From positions 8,553,465 through 8,617,464 of the forward strand of contig CM034607.1 of NCBI GenBank assembly GCA_020091685.1: 64,000 nt of DNA. Direction: 5' to 3'. How positions within the stretch are numbered: position 1 is the first letter of the stretch; every line of letters starts with the position of its first letter. Made by a program: the position numbers and the translations under genes. Below, piece after piece: positions 1-12,959 of the stretch. A model generated the notes under the pieces. It ran no database searches, had not been told where the DNA came from, and worked only from the letters and a program-made list of their open reading frames with translations. This DNA is from Lutjanus erythropterus (Eukaryota > Chordata > Actinopteri > Lutjaniformes > Lutjanidae).

Positions 1-1624
1 TGTAACAATAATGTGTCTGATATGTTTTTTCTCTTTAAAAAGTATCATTTCCACATTAAAATCACTAAAAGGGATCCACTCCTTCTACCTCATTTAAAAT
101 TCCAACACTTTAAACGTGCAAATTTGGTTTTTATGTCTCATATTTCACAGTAAAGATTGGCTTAGAGACTATTTGTGATGTCACAAATCATACTCGCGGG
201 CCGGCCCCCTAAAACCACATTTGTAACAAGCACAGAGAAATTTTCAGTAGATGAATGTGAAAACATCCTTCTAGTGTCAAACTCTGAATATACATACATA
301 AATAAGTCTGCGCAGTAAAGCTCGAACATTCAACTGAAGAAAAAGAAGAAAAACATTTCAAGTTTATGCTGCTGGAAATGGGCTGTAATTTTCAGTGCTT
401 GCTGGAGTAATGAAATGTTTATCAAATCAGATTAGATCTAGTTTCTAATTTATCCTAAAGCACTGCCTAACACTGTGGTACATTTGATTTATTAGGAAAA
501 TTATCTTTTAACCCTGGTATGAAAGTATTTATTTCAGATTTTAAATTAATCCCATTTATTAGAACTAGTACACCAAAGTTATATTGCATTAAATATTTTT
601 AGGAAGTATGTTCATGTTTATAACAGAAACATGAACATGTCACTCATTCAGTGTATATTAAAATGAGCTAGATAGTGAATGCAAAGATGCCGCTCATAAG
701 CCGAAAAAGTTCTCTAGCTTCCAGGTTACACGGGTCACTGAATATGTACAGTAAATCCCCCCCTTCCCCCTGCCCAAGAGTTCCCACTCAGCCCATAGAC
801 TTTGTGGAGATGTCACAGGTTTTTAAAATCGCTCTTTGGCTTGAGTAAAATTTTACCAATATATAACACCCATGGATTGAAAAATTATAATAGAAAGAGT
901 CATAGCTGACCTTGTTTGCAGTTCGAGGCTGTCAACATTTTTACAGACCTGGTGGCCTCTGGGGTAAAATGCTTTTTGGGCCACTGGGAAAAATTGGCAG
1001 AAAGGCTGAGTGGCAATGCTCTATCTAGTTCTATAATAATTCTGTAGAGCCACTATATTTTGTTTGTCGTCCTGTGCTCTTTGCTCAGGTGCTGCTCCTC
1101 CCCTCCTTACAGCTGCAGTGGTTGGTGGTTGATTTCGGTCTGTGTGGCTGTCTACTTCTATGATGGCGGGATAGACTGTGTGTTGCTACCATGCTGCTAG
1201 CCTGGGCTGGCTTGAGCCACCTTGTTCCCTTTCAGAGCGAGGGTGTTTTTATGTGTCTTTCTTTGCGTTAAAGCTTCCCTGTTAGAGGCAACTTTCCTCT
1301 CTGTGTTTATTGGTCTGTTCAGTTCATGTCTTCCTTGTCTGATTTAAAACTTTAAGTCAGTGCTGATTTGGTGTTTGAGTGTTTTCTGAACTTAAGTTAC
1401 TTTTTATAATTGTTACTCCCCTCATCCCCAAACCACCAGTGGAGAATGTAAAATGGAGTATAACAGTAATATTGTAAACAAAAGTCAGATGTATCCACAA
1501 GGTGAACGTAATCTGACTGACGTTGACGGAATAGACCCTTTTGCTGTAATCTACCTTTTCCGATGTTTGGTGAAAGAAACATGAAAAATTGACCATTAGC
1601 ATCACTAATGTCTCTTTTATATTG
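1..1624. other. intergenic, no gene seen
   Basis: This is AT-rich single-copy-looking DNA with only short chance open frames. I find no exon with splice signals and no recognisable protein similarity. A coding exon of ctdp1, the gene I recall upstream of KCNG2 in human, was looked for and not seen. Confidence 0.6.
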
Positions 1625-1704
1625 CTTTATGTTCCATTTATGTTTTATGTAAAGCACTGAATTGTCTTGTTAAAATGTGCTATACAAATAAACTTGCCTT
1701 ACCT
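1625..1704 (+). repeat. teleost interspersed repeat tail
   Basis: The stretch reads as a known teleost repeat end: a 'gtaaagcactgaattg' core, then 'tgctatacaaataaacttgcc'-like sequence and a short pyrimidine-rich tail. This tail is shared by several fish retroposon families, and I cannot say which one from this fragment alone. Confidence 0.5.
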
Positions 1705-2589
1705 CCTCGTCTACTTTCCAAAGACAGAACACAGTTAAATGTCTCATCGTATCATTAGGTGCATTTGGGATCACTTTGTTACTCTTACTCCTTGCAAGCG
1801 GCTCAGCAGTTCTCCTTGAGGAAGGAGATTTAGTTTTCTCATTGTGGCTCTTAACTTATTTTTTTTAAATCTGGTTTCATCAGAGTTCAAATTAAGTTGA
1901 TTTAATTTAACACAACTCCAAACTAAATGACTAAATTGCCACTTTTTGAGTAAGCCAAACCTGCCTTGTGGGGACCCTAAAATCTACTTAATCTACAATC
2001 TTAGACAACATTAACCACTTTATTGACAACATACAAGGACATGTCTGTCTTCAGACTTTGAGCTCAGTCTTTTTCTTTCACCAGAAGGTCTCTGCACTGC
2101 CTGATCTGAACAAGCTGTGCGATGAGCCCCAGCGGACTGACAGGTAGACTCATCAACAGCTTGCGTCATTAATATTGAAGCCCCCTCTGCCTGCCTTGGG
2201 TCATGACGAGATCTTGCACAAGGTGAGCATCTCATTACGACTGCAGGTCATAATCATGAGGCCAAAACTTGGTATTAGCTTATTCATTATTTACATTGTG
2301 TGAGGAGGCTGCACGTGTTCACTCAGGTAGAGCTGCTGCGCCCTTGAAAAAGAACATATTGTGTAGAGAAAATAGATCGATATTGCCGGCAAGACCTAAT
2401 GAAAACCTGTACAAACAAAACAAGCAATATTTAATCAATCCTGGAGGGAAAATGTATCATTAAAAACAAACCTATGACCTGCTCAGAAAAAAGGGCATTA
2501 CATTGCTTTATCTGTAAAACTGTTGTGATTTCGAGCGCAAAAACAAAAATTAGCTATGGTTAAGTTAAAACGAATAAACACAAAATTAA
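1705..2589. other. intergenic, nothing recognised
   Basis: No open frame here has splice sites or similarity that I recognise. The ORFs of 60-70 codons in this stretch have the composition of random AT-rich DNA. Confidence 0.55.
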
Positions 2590-3380
2590 TTAGCCATAAT
2601 CAGATTAAGTGGATGGAATAGTTAGGTCAAAATGATGAATAGCTTGTTAAAAGTAATTGATAAATCATTGAAATAGACCAAGATAACAGTTGAAATAACC
2701 AACTATAATGGATAGGCCTAAATGGTTGAAATATATAACTACATGTTGAATAAGTTGGCTTGGTTTGACATGCTTGATATGGTCAGCTTAAAATAATAAA
2801 TAAATAGCTAAAACACATAGCTAACAGTTGATATGATTAGCATAAAATAATGGATAAATGGTTAAAACTCATAGCTAACTGTTGATATAGCTAGCTTTAA
2901 ATAATGGATGGTTAAAACAGATAGCAAACAACTGAGTTAGTTAGCTTAAAATCGTGGATAAAAGTCCAAAACAGATACAGTTGATATGGTCAGCTTGAAA
3001 GAAGAATAGTAGCAGTGATATGAAGCTCCAAAAGCTAGCAGCTATTGGCTAAAACAAGCACAATGCAACTGAGATGTGAACCATAGGTTTTACAGCCTGG
3101 TCTTTCTTGTCAGCTTAAATATTATTTCACTTTGAGGCCTGTTTTTAACTCCTGGTCACACTACTAAGCTATATAGGAAATAAGATGGCTATCCCCACTT
3201 TTAATGTTCTTAGCTAAAATGAATAAATGGTTAAAATAGATAGCTAACAGTTATTATAATTAGCAAAAAGAATAATGGATGAACGGCTAAAATAGATAGT
3301 TAAAAGTAATGCATAAATAACTAAACAGTACAAAGTAGCAGAAACAAAATTGAAGTATTTAGCTTGAAGTAATGTATAAA
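2590..3380. repeat. degenerate tandem repeat, about 55-60 bp unit
   Basis: A loosely repeated unit recurs about every 55-60 bases. Its core words are 'ataatggataaatgg', 'ttaaaacagatagc' and 'taacagttgatat', followed by 'agcttaaaa'. The run is clearest at 2600-3010. It is interrupted by about 180 bases of non-repeat sequence and resumes at about 3200-3380. The copies differ by many substitutions, so this is an old minisatellite or satellite fragment. No coding potential is seen. Confidence 0.65.
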
Positions 3381-5139
3381 TGGATGACGTCCAGCTTCTA
3401 AGAGGAAGTAGGAATCCTACAAATGCAAAATTGGCTAGACCAACTTAAACAGTGACAGTTCAATGAAAACAATACTGTGACAGTACCTGCTTACTTAATA
3501 ATGAATGAATGAAAAATTCAAATTAACACATTTGGACCGTGACAAGTGGTGCCAAGTTCATCTGACAGACCTGTAGGGATACATCTAACAAAACAGGTTG
3601 GAACGTGGTGACAAAGGCTGTTTCATGATTACAGCATGACCAAGCCTCTATGGTCCTTAAATAAAAACATAGTTAATGATCCTTAAACACCATGGAAAGG
3701 CTGTTTTTGTGGACATTAGCAGGAACAAGCATCATTAACCGACTGCAAACAATCTTTTTTTTTTTTTTTGGCTTTTTTTTTTTTGGTTCCTCTCTTCCTC
3801 TGCTACAATTTCAGGCCTGAGAGGACACAAGGCTGGAAACATGTTGTGACCATAATCGCAGGTTTAGCAGCTCGTTACTCACGGCCCAGTCACTTCATCC
3901 CCTCGCAGAGGGAGGGAGGGAGGGAGAGGAGCGAAATGATGAAGTCAAAGTTTATTATGTTCCCACATGGCTGATGCAGCATTTTCCGAGCATGGTAATT
4001 CATCAATGTCAAGCGTTTGTAGAGAGCGGCTAATAGCTGTATCACTGTAACTTATGTGTAGTTACTTATCTCTCAGACTGCAGACTCAATTGTGCTGACT
4101 TTTTTTTGTTTCCTTTTGGTCCGCCATGGCTATGTATGTGTGAGCAAGCTTTTCATGTAATGGATGACTCAGAATGGTTAAATTACATGTGATTTCACAT
4201 TTTAAAAATTCCATTTTTATTTTAGCAAATGATGTGAATGGAGATTACCTTGAATAAGAAGTTCACGCTGGGACAGAAAAAGTCTGGAGTCTGGCTTCTG
4301 AGAGAGAGATGAAAACCAGGGAACGGATGGCAGATTAATAATGTCTGTCGGCCAACAAAAGCAGCCCAGGAGGATCTCTTACCTTGATGTGAGCTAGAAT
4401 TAGCTGTGGGAACACACCAACTAAAGTGACACAAACAAAGAGAGAAATGGACTTGCAGAGTTCATAATTCCTAGAGGGGGCTTCTTAAGGGTTCCTTTTT
4501 TTTTTTTTTTCGCTGACTGTGAGTTTCCCCATTCCATTAAAAATTCCAATTAACTTTTCCCCAAATTTAAAGGATCTCTTAGGATCAAATCTTTATGGTC
4601 TTCTCTCCCCAAAGTGTCCTACTTGGGTGTTTTTTGACATGAGTAAGGACATTGTCCACTCAGGATTATGTCGCAGATAGTGCATGATTCGACATCTTTA
4701 TTCCTTCAAGGTCCAGGCTTCATAATTTCTGCACTTCTTCTGCAAAGTCAGGGCAGGAGTGACACATCAAAGACAAATAAAGAAAAGAGCAATAAATGCC
4801 ACCATTTCAGCACATTATTTATGGTAGATGCTATTTGCACCCACGCTGGAACTGCTTATGTGGCTATTCACACTCAGTATATTGCCTTGCCTTGCATGGC
4901 AGAAACTAGCACCCTTGTGCCCATACCCAACAATTATTAGCTATTAGCACCCAGGGTGGGACTATCCAATGTGGCTACTTACACCCACATGGAAGAGACA
5001 AACCATGATCTTTTCCTAAACAACTAAAAACTAACTGCAAATAACAATTAAAAAGAAACACTGTCAACTAAGTCTAAATTTTTTTTTTAAATAAATAAAA
5101 AATTAAATTACCACTAGCGTCTAATACCACACTAGACTT
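3381..5139. other. intergenic, simple repeats only
   Basis: The stretch holds short homopolymers (T runs near 3751-3785 and 4497-4511) and a GGGA/GGAG run at 3906-3930. No exon or RNA gene is seen. Confidence 0.5.
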
Positions 5140-5812
5140 AACTTTGAACCTAGTTTGGAATACTGAAGTGGGCCTGTATGAGGTACTTATAGATAGCCAG
5201 TGTATTAACTAGAATAAATGCCGATTGACATCATCTCATTTAGGAGAAGCACAGAGGAGTGTCAGCACAGAAAATAAGTAATGTGTTGCTGTGGACAGGG
5301 CCAACAACAAAAAGTATTTTAGCCACTTGAAAAAGCTCTATCTAAAAAGATCAATATCAGTTAAAGTGTAAGCTATATTTTGAATATTTTCAAAGCTTTA
5401 CTTTGCGACAGCCTTTTCTGACAGGAAACAGCCGTTATACAAGCCAAATATTGCTCTCTCCACACCAACCAAACTCCATAGGAAAAATCAGTAATTTTAC
5501 CTCACAGAACACAGGAGTTGCTGGTATACATCTGTCTTGATCTGCTAGTTTGTTTGTGTTATTGTGTGACTTAGGTGAATCCAAACTGATCTTTTAAATA
5601 GCTAAGTCCCACAATAAAACAAAAGAAATAAAAGTACTGAGATGTTGGTACAAGAGCAACTCCTGTGTTCTATAAGGTAAAATGATTGATTTTGCCTGTG
5701 GAGTTTGGTTGGCTTAAAGACAGCACTGTTTGAAAATATTCTAAATACAGCATACACTTAAACTGATATTTACCCTTTTAAAGTAACTAAATACTGAACT
5801 ATCCCTTTCAAA
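5140..5812. mobile_element. palindromic non-autonomous element, copy 1
   Basis: This copy has inverted ends. The left end is 'tagtttggaatactgaag' followed by 'tatgaggtacttata', and the right end is 'gaactatccctttca'. The middle carries landmarks shared with the copies at 51425-52085 and 57928-59110: 'gctgtggacagggcca', 'aaccaaactccatagg' and 'gttattgtgtgactt'. The ends are eroded compared with the copy near 58 kb. It has no coding capacity. The superfamily is not decided here because no clear target duplication survives. Confidence 0.65.
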
Positions 5813-7189
5813 GATGTGCTATTTTTTGACTGACTGACTTTCAGTCAATGAAAGTTTGATTTTTTTCTCTCAAGGAATTTTTTTTTATTGACAGGGAGGT
5901 TAGATGTTAAACTGAGACACAGTGCAGCACCTCTGAAGCTGGTGAGTGTTATTTGTGGTGGAGGTCTCCTGGTTTGCTCAAGGACACTTCAGTATGATGA
6001 ATAGGAGTTTAACAACACACTCTGTGGCTGACAGGTATTATTTGTAAGCAGGATGAAGCCCCTAAAAACAATCACCTGTCCTTGATTCTATTTTTAGTCC
6101 GTGAAAATGGTTCCTATTTAAAATCCGGGCAATAGTCATTTTTTATGTCACCACATTTGCAGCTTTCACCCTGAGCTGATAGCAGGCATTTAGCAAACCA
6201 GATATGCTGCAAATGGATGCTGCTACTGCCATAACCACTGTTTACTTTAGCATCAATCAGACTCCTGCAATTATTGTCTCTCTCTGCTGTCTCTCATTCT
6301 GAATGCGCTCACTCGAGCTGACGTTGTGTTGACAGACCAGGCTGAAATGAAAGAGAAGCTCTCAGCTGCTGCTGCTCTGCAAAGCCACACCTCTTGTATC
6401 AGCTGGGTGTGTCTCTGCCTCTGAGTCTGTGTCCTGTGTGGTGACCGCCTCAGCCACAATGTTAACCACACTCACACACTGTGCTCGTCCTAATCTACTG
6501 CAGTTCTTCTTTCTGGGAAGCTGATGTGGATCTCTCCAGGAATTCATCATGGGGAGCAAAGATGATGAGAAAAGTATCCCACAAATTAATTTATTGTCAA
6601 TATTTTAATTTGTGACATTGTGATTGCGTTGTGGGACTGAGACTAACAAACTTACTTCCACAACTGATGGATCAGCCATTTATTCCATCAAATATTTATC
6701 ACAATTTCCCAGAACCAAGTGCCATTTTTAGATTGCTTCTGTTGTCCAACCAACCCTAAGACTCTTCATTTAGATTCATAAATATATTATAAAGAAAAGT
6801 GACACATCATTCCATTTAAGACGCTAGAACCAGTAAATGTTTGATATTTTTGCTTGATAAATGACTGAAGTGATCAATCAGTTATCAAAGTGGTTGCCGA
6901 TTAATCTTCTCTCAAGCTGATTGATTAATCGAGTAGTTCTTGCAGCTGCACTGCCTTGATTCATCATGTCAGGGTTAGAGGGTGGGGTGGTGGTGGGGTT
7001 AGAGGGAGGAAAATAAGGGAGCTGGGGGGCAAGATGTCTTTGCTTGAGTCACTTTTGTGATTGTGATGTTGCCTCCCCTACCTGAAAGAACTGACCATAA
7101 TGAAAATCTGTACTTAAATAAAATTAAAACAAATCATTAGCTAGCTGGTTAGCTAGCATGAACTAATAATAGCTAACTAGCTAGACAAT
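5813..7189. other. intergenic, nothing recognised
   Basis: AT-rich sequence. The 65-residue open frames near 6270-6560 on the - strand overlap one another in different frames and have no splice or similarity support. Confidence 0.5.
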
Positions 7190-7551
7190 AGAGAGGTGAA
7201 GTCCCTCCTCTTCCAGAACTTACTTCGGAAAAAATAGGTACGTAGTCAACGGTGAGGACACGTTGTTTTTACTCTGTTTGTTGTCCTTTAAAACGTTACC
7301 ATCGCCATAAGTGTTTTATCCAGTGACTCCTGGTCTTTTTATCAGCCAGGCAGCAAAAGAACAAGCAAGACCTGCTGCTTTTGTGACTGGATCCCAGTAT
7401 GAAGCACAGATACGTTGAAACTTCAGCTGCTAATGTTAGCTTCTGGAGCAACTCAGAAAATACTTGTCTCTTGCCATTAACTACTGTTCATCTTTTTTCT
7501 GAAGTAAGTTCCCATTTTGGTCGACTGGAAGGGGAGGGACTTTGCCTCTCT
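7190..7551. mobile_element. MITE with long inverted ends
   Basis: The left arm (about 7190-7234) begins 'agagaggtgaagtccctcc' and is matched in reverse complement by the right arm (about 7495-7551), which ends 'ggagggactttgcctctct'. The right arm carries about 13 extra bases inside the inverted repeat. The interior has no transposase similarity, so this is a miniature inverted-repeat element of about 360 bases. TA lies just outside or within both ends, so the target-site length is not clear. Confidence 0.65.
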
Positions 7552-8855
7552 GTATACATGATGCTACAGTCACGCATGGGCAAACACAGGAGAGTGACAG
7601 GAGAGTTATGGTCTAATTTGTTAATTTTTTTTCCCCCAGATACATAATGACTATATATACAGCAGGGCTGATACAACCATGATGAAGTCATGAAAAAGTA
7701 ATGGTTTACACACTGGAATTCAACAGAATGCATGAGCGCTGCTTTAAGTGGCCAGTTTCTTTCTTTCTTTCTTTTTTTTGCCCTGCCCCTTTAACTGCAT
7801 ACTCAGCTGAGAAGAAAATATGAGCATCATAAATAATAGAAAAAGAAAATAAATAAAGAAATAATAATGATTGACACACCTTAGTTGTTGCATTAACATT
7901 TTGGTCTTGCAGTTGTGCATGAGATATTGTTTACATTTGTACATTCCTGATATTTCATGAAGTAGGGGACTACGGGAGTTTTGTCGTTAGTGATGTGGTG
8001 TGGTTAGTTTTAACACTGTCAGCTTAACCAATCAGAAAAGAGCTGAGATGATGTCATCAGTATTGTGTATCTCTGTGAGCAACATTGTGGATTTTAGGAC
8101 CCAAAAAAAAAAAAAAAAAAAGATTTTCTGGTGAGAATGTAATTTTTGTTTTCATTGAGATTATGTGATGGCACCCTTCTGTGACATATGCACATTCAGG
8201 AAGACAGTCAACACATACACACATGAAAATTAAAGATTTACAAGAAATACGTATTTTTTTGTCACTCTGAATGTGTTCTTTCAGAAACTGGAGCAAATTA
8301 CATCTCATTCTTACATTTATCCATAGCTAGTGTTAAAAACCCTCAGTAATGGGGTAGGTTGTAACAGTGCAACTCTTTGTATCTGACATTACATCATCAT
8401 CACATCATTTATGATTGTGTTATAGACATCCAGCTGAATTTTATTTGTAGAAGACAAGCACCATGTATCAAAGTTTGAGAGATCTAGCACAGACAACCAC
8501 TGAGTTGCTGATGGTCAAACAAAGTGTTACTACTATCCCCAGTCTCCCCTACTACATGAATGAATTCTTAATAATTAATGCGCCCTTACTATAAAGTATT
8601 ATTACCATAATGACATGCAGCTGAGCTAAGATGATAGTTCAATGACCTACATAAGCGTCATTCATTACTGTTTGCCACTGATAAACTTTACAACCCAGAA
8701 ATGTTTTTCTAAGCAAATTTTGTTGCCAGATAAAGAATATGAGGAAAATAAATACAGCCCAAATTATTCACAAAGATAGAAAAAAATCCTGCTTATCTTC
8801 TGACAGTGAGAAGACATACATAACAAACACTCCCCCTGACGCTGTGAGACTGAAC
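7552..8855. other. intergenic upstream of putative kcng2 promoter
   Basis: A TTTC run (7756-7780) and an A run (8104-8120) are the only simple repeats. No exon was found. The last few hundred bases may contain distal promoter elements, but no motif stands out. Confidence 0.45.
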
Positions 8856-9073
8856 TGAAGCAGCTCGTGGTCTCAGACAGACGCAGTTTGGCGGCAGAGC
8901 GCAGCGCGCAGCCACGGACGCACCTGAACAGTCAGTCAGAGCGGAGTGTGTGTGACCACCAGTGAGCTGCAAACAAGCCTTTCACCTGCTCTGAGACACA
9001 CACACACACACTCCTCGGCAACATCTGCCACGTCGGAGAAGGAGAGAGGAGCAGCGTGACGGAGTCTGTGTTG
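8856..9073 (+). promoter_or_regulatory. CpG-rich promoter region, putative kcng2
   Basis: Base composition changes sharply here, from AT-rich to CpG-rich. The words 'ggcggcagagcgcagcgcgc' and 'cacggacgcacc' cluster at 8889-8924. A donor-like splice site follows about 400 bases later. No clear TATA box is seen, so the start of transcription cannot be placed exactly. The link to kcng2 is inferred from strand, position and the next acceptor at 21005; no transcript evidence is available. Confidence 0.4.
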
Positions 9074-9333
9074 ATGTGGAGTAACATGTCTACCTCTTTG
9101 GCGTCTCCAATGGACCAAAAAATGATTTTTGGGGGGGGTTTAAACGCGCTTTTATTTTGAACGGTAAAGAAAGACTTGAAAACTCCGTGCGGCATGTGAG
9201 CTGACTGTTTAATTAACTGTACTACAATGTTCCAGAGCATCTGCGTGGAAAACTTAAAGGCATGCTGCAGACTGAGGGGCGCGAACATGCGAGCGAGCTG
9301 AAACAGATGGACACAAGCTCAACAACACACTGG
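8860..9333 (+). other. putative non-coding first exon of kcng2 (5' UTR)
   Basis: The CpG-rich block ends in a consensus donor: exon '...cacactgg' followed by 'gtaagt' at 9334-9339. If joined to the acceptor at 21005 it gives a spliced 5' UTR. It contains several upstream ATGs. One opens a contained frame at 9074-9160 of 28 codons. Another at 9262 stays open through the donor and, after splicing to 21006, ends at 21030-21032, giving 32 codons. The 5' boundary is a guess. The exon could instead belong to a non-coding or different transcript. Confidence 0.4.
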
Positions 9334-10204
9334 GTAAGTCTGACAACTGGTTGTTTTTGTTGCCACAAAGAGGTCGAAATTGCCAAGTGGGTTCGGAGCC
9401 ACGACGAGGAAAACATTAGAATAACAAATCTTTTATCACAGAAGCTCAGATAATCCAATTTTCACATTAAATAAGCTTTAATTGCATGATATTTGTCATG
9501 TGCTGCCAAAGCACAAGTACAATATTAAAGGCAATTAACAATAATAATCTAAACAGCAATAGGTCATAAAATAAAATAGATGAATGAAATAAAGTATCAC
9601 TAATATAAGTTTATTCAAATCAACTTATTAGCAGACAGTGTGTGTCACACGTGACAAACTTCTTCAATTTCTTTGTAATATTCCTTTGATTTGTCTACAG
9701 GGTCAGTGAAGGGGCCACAGGGTCTAATTGTTCTCAATTAATGTTTTCATAATGTCCTCGTAGTATTTTTATTCATTACTATAACAGTCCTATAATGTTC
9801 CTGAAGGGACTCTGAGTGTCCTACTTAATGTTATCTCCTCCTGTGATGGTATTACTCTGTTCCTATGGGAAACATTACACTGCTACTATAGGCTGAGTCT
9901 CATTCAGGGATGCCTCCTTGTATATTGAATGAGCTCTTGACTTCACTTTGCTTTATATTTAGGCTTTTTTCACTACTAGTGCATGTCTGTCAGGTTGCTG
10001 TAGTAGTTGACCAGGAGCCAAACATTACACATCCCACACAGAAATAAACAAAACATTCATTTTGGATATGTAAACATTTTAAATGATTAATTCACAATTT
10101 TTTTTTTTCTTTTTTAGAAAGTGGTGCTTTTATTCTAAAAGCTCTGGATGTATTATTTTTTTTTAAATTATATGTTCATGTAACAATGTCATTAATAACA
10201 TCTT
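9334..10204 (+). other. putative kcng2 intron 1, start
   Basis: AT-rich intronic sequence with no recognisable exon, RNA gene or clear mobile element. Confidence 0.4.
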
Positions 10205-10490
10205 TCAGTTAGAGTCTGATTGATACTGGAGTTTTGGGGCTGATGCTGATACACATATTAGAGAGAGAAACATATTAATATTCAGTATTCTTTATAAGAA
10301 ATTTAATAAATAGAATATAGCTAACTTAAACTTAAGCTACTTAAACTCTACGATTCAGCCAATACGGTGTACCAATCTGATACCAGTGAGTTAAAATATA
10401 CAACTTAATGCATAAAACAATGAAGTGACTAATATCACATATATGATTGTTATCATTGTTGTATGGCCTGACTCAGGTTAAACCCTTTGT
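10205..10490. repeat. teleost repeat fragment related to next element
   Basis: Words such as 'gggctgatgctgatacac' and 'tatggcctgactcaggtt' resemble the ends of the element at 10755-11444. The match is weak and the boundaries are approximate. Confidence 0.35.
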
Positions 10491-10754
10491 AAAACATGAA
10501 CAAACACTTACAGAATGAAAGACAGAGAACATGACTTCACCACCCGGGGGAGACATACGGGACGTTGCTGGGAAAAAGCAGGGTCCCATTTCGGGGGTTA
10601 ATAAATTATGTATTAAATTAGTGCATAGACTCATAGACTATGATTATAGGTAACATCTGAGGCATTTTTTTCGGGTCTGTGTTGGAACAGCCCCATCCAA
10701 AATGAGGGGCATTGAAACAGTAGACTGTCACTGGTATTTTTGATTACAAAAAAA

Positions 10755-11281
10755 ACTAGAGCCTGACCAGTTTATTGTCTGACTGATATTATTTGCCCAA
10801 TATTGGCCTATTGCTGTTCAGTTTGCTTTGATATGAAAACTTTCTTTCTTTTCCACAGAACATAATGCAGATTGGTTTATTTATTTATTTTTTTTTAGCT
10901 TTATAGGCAGCTTAATGTATATCTGTTCATGTTTTAAAAATCCATTTTAATGTATATATTGTTCTATTTGTGTGTTTTTTATGATTATTTATTGTTATTA
11001 TAAACAACAGAACAATACTGTTTGAGTGCCTTGTTTTCACTGTGGAAAGTTTATTTTCAAACTGTAAAACATCCTGCTGGCATTACTTATTTTTATGAAA
11101 AGTGTGTGACAACCACATTTGATGGATCACTGCAAAAAAATGTGTGTAAATATTCTATAAATTATACTATATATTAACACTATCAATAAAACCATATCAG
11201 ATTTTATGTTCTGTAATATTAGTATTGGAATCAGCCCCAAAAAATGTTGGTTCTGTTCTATACATAAATACATACTTGTAA

Positions 11282-11339
<58 letters not shown>

Positions 11340-11444
11340 TTCACATTTGTGCATATGAGACAACATATATGCCAATACTGATCAATATAGCTGTGTAGCT
11401 GTGATTGGCCAATATTGGTCAGCTGATATATCAGTCAGGCTTTA
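10755..11444. mobile_element. MITE with 'tagagcctgac' inverted ends
   Basis: The left end 'ctagagcctgaccag' and following 'ctgactgatatta' are matched in reverse complement by the right end 'gctgatatatcagtcaggct'. An inner pair, 'caatattggcc' at the left and 'ggccaatattgg' at the right, extends the inverted repeat. No transposase frame is present. The element carries a long AC microsatellite near its right end. Confidence 0.6.
11284..11337. repeat. (AC)27 microsatellite
   Basis: A perfect run of 27 AC dinucleotides (54 bases) lies inside the MITE at 10755-11444. Runs of this length are typically polymorphic in fish. Confidence 0.95.
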
Positions 11445-12959
11445 CTTTAATTTTTAAATCTGTGAGAGAGTAGTGTCATTTTACAAACAAACCATACTTT
11501 CATGTCTGTGGATAAGTAGATTTGCGTGTCAATATTTGAGTAAAGGAGTTACACATTAAGTAAATGAGAAGCTTTTAATACATCTATCATGTTTGTCAGA
11601 GACCCCCTCACCCCCCACAACCCCCAACCTCTGTTACTGTCTTGTATGGATTGTCCATATGTCCGTGTCACTGCCTCGCTGTACCGGGATCATTAACCTG
11701 TTGATGCGTGGATGTTCGTGTCTCTCCTGTGGACCCTTTAAACCAGAGAGAACAAACTAATGAGAACAGATTGCGTTGAATATGGCAGCCGGCTCTGTCT
11801 CACGGTGCTTTTCAACATGTTGTGCATCAGGTTCGCCTCGCTACCAAATACTATAGCAGCTTATTTCACACATTACTGTAGTCCTCCTCCTCCTTTGTAG
11901 CTTAAGGTGAGCTAATGGGAGCAAAGTGTTTTGGTGGGCAGAGAACCTGCAGACTGGAGATATGAAGCCTCTGCTCCACTTTCTGCTTATAATGAGAATG
12001 TAAAACAGAGAAAAAAGCAGAGAGAGGAGAGATGTGCCACATTCTTCATGTGTTTGTAAGTAGGCGGCTGTTGTTCTTCTTTTTTGTATTCTGCTGTGAT
12101 CTCTAAACTCTCCGTCCTAATAACTGCGCTTCCACGCAAACATCACATTCTCCACTTTCAGGCTCTCCATCAAATAGATCCTTTCCCTTCCAGGAATGTA
12201 TTCAGCCCATTATCTCCTTCTCCCTGTCTAACACGTTGTTGAATCCAGCCCTTTGAATCAACTGATTGACACTGACTGTCGGGCTCGAAGCGCAGGTTTT
12301 ATTTTCAATTACAGATTGTCACGGTGCTTCTGAAACTTCTGAAAAGCACTGCTGATGTAAAGTGTGATAGACGGAGTTCTGAAGTCTCCGGCAGTGATCC
12401 AGGCAGGCAGATATTGTATTTTGGGTGGGCCCCTGCAGAAGTGAGTGGGCCAACTTTTCCCTGAAAAACTGACTTATAGGCTACAAAGTTAATGGTGCAT
12501 TCAGAGACTCTCTTCCAAAGAAAATGACAGCATCAGTCATTTGAGTGAATGCCCCTAAACAGCGCATGTTCTCGTTAAAGTGACAACGGCCTGTATTGTA
12601 ACCATGGTGATCCCTTTGTCCCCATAGCGTTCAAGGAACAGTTGCTGAGTTTTGGAGATACTGGCTGCAAAGATTTCTGCCTTCTCAAGGAAATAATGTA
12701 ATACGGTTGGGTGATGTGTTAAAACTTTCCACTTGAGTCTCAGGTGGGAGATGTGTGCAAGCAGCAAATTCACTATGTTGCGTTAAACTCACAAAGTGTC
12801 AAGAAATTAAATATTCTCACCTATTTTCCTTTTACAACCTTCTGAACACCTTCTGAATTCAAGTTTCTCTCTTTTGCTGAACTAAGACGAGCTTAATTGG
12901 CTCCTGTAAAACACACTTAATTCAAACGCGACAGAAAAAATGTTAAACTCACCAAAACT
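11445..12959. other. intron 1, mostly single-copy sequence
   Basis: No exon is seen. The part from about 11640 to 12420 has moderate GC content and lacks obvious repeats, so it could hold regulatory sequence, but there is no motif strong enough to call. Confidence 0.4.

Noticed and set aside
8932..9288. 118-codon - strand frame in the CpG-rich block
   Set aside because: There is no family match. The region is better explained as promoter and 5' UTR, and the frame includes the simple AC repeat as 'VCVCV'.
11127..11375. Cys-Val-rich frame of 82 codons
   Set aside because: It is a translation of the (AC)27 microsatellite.
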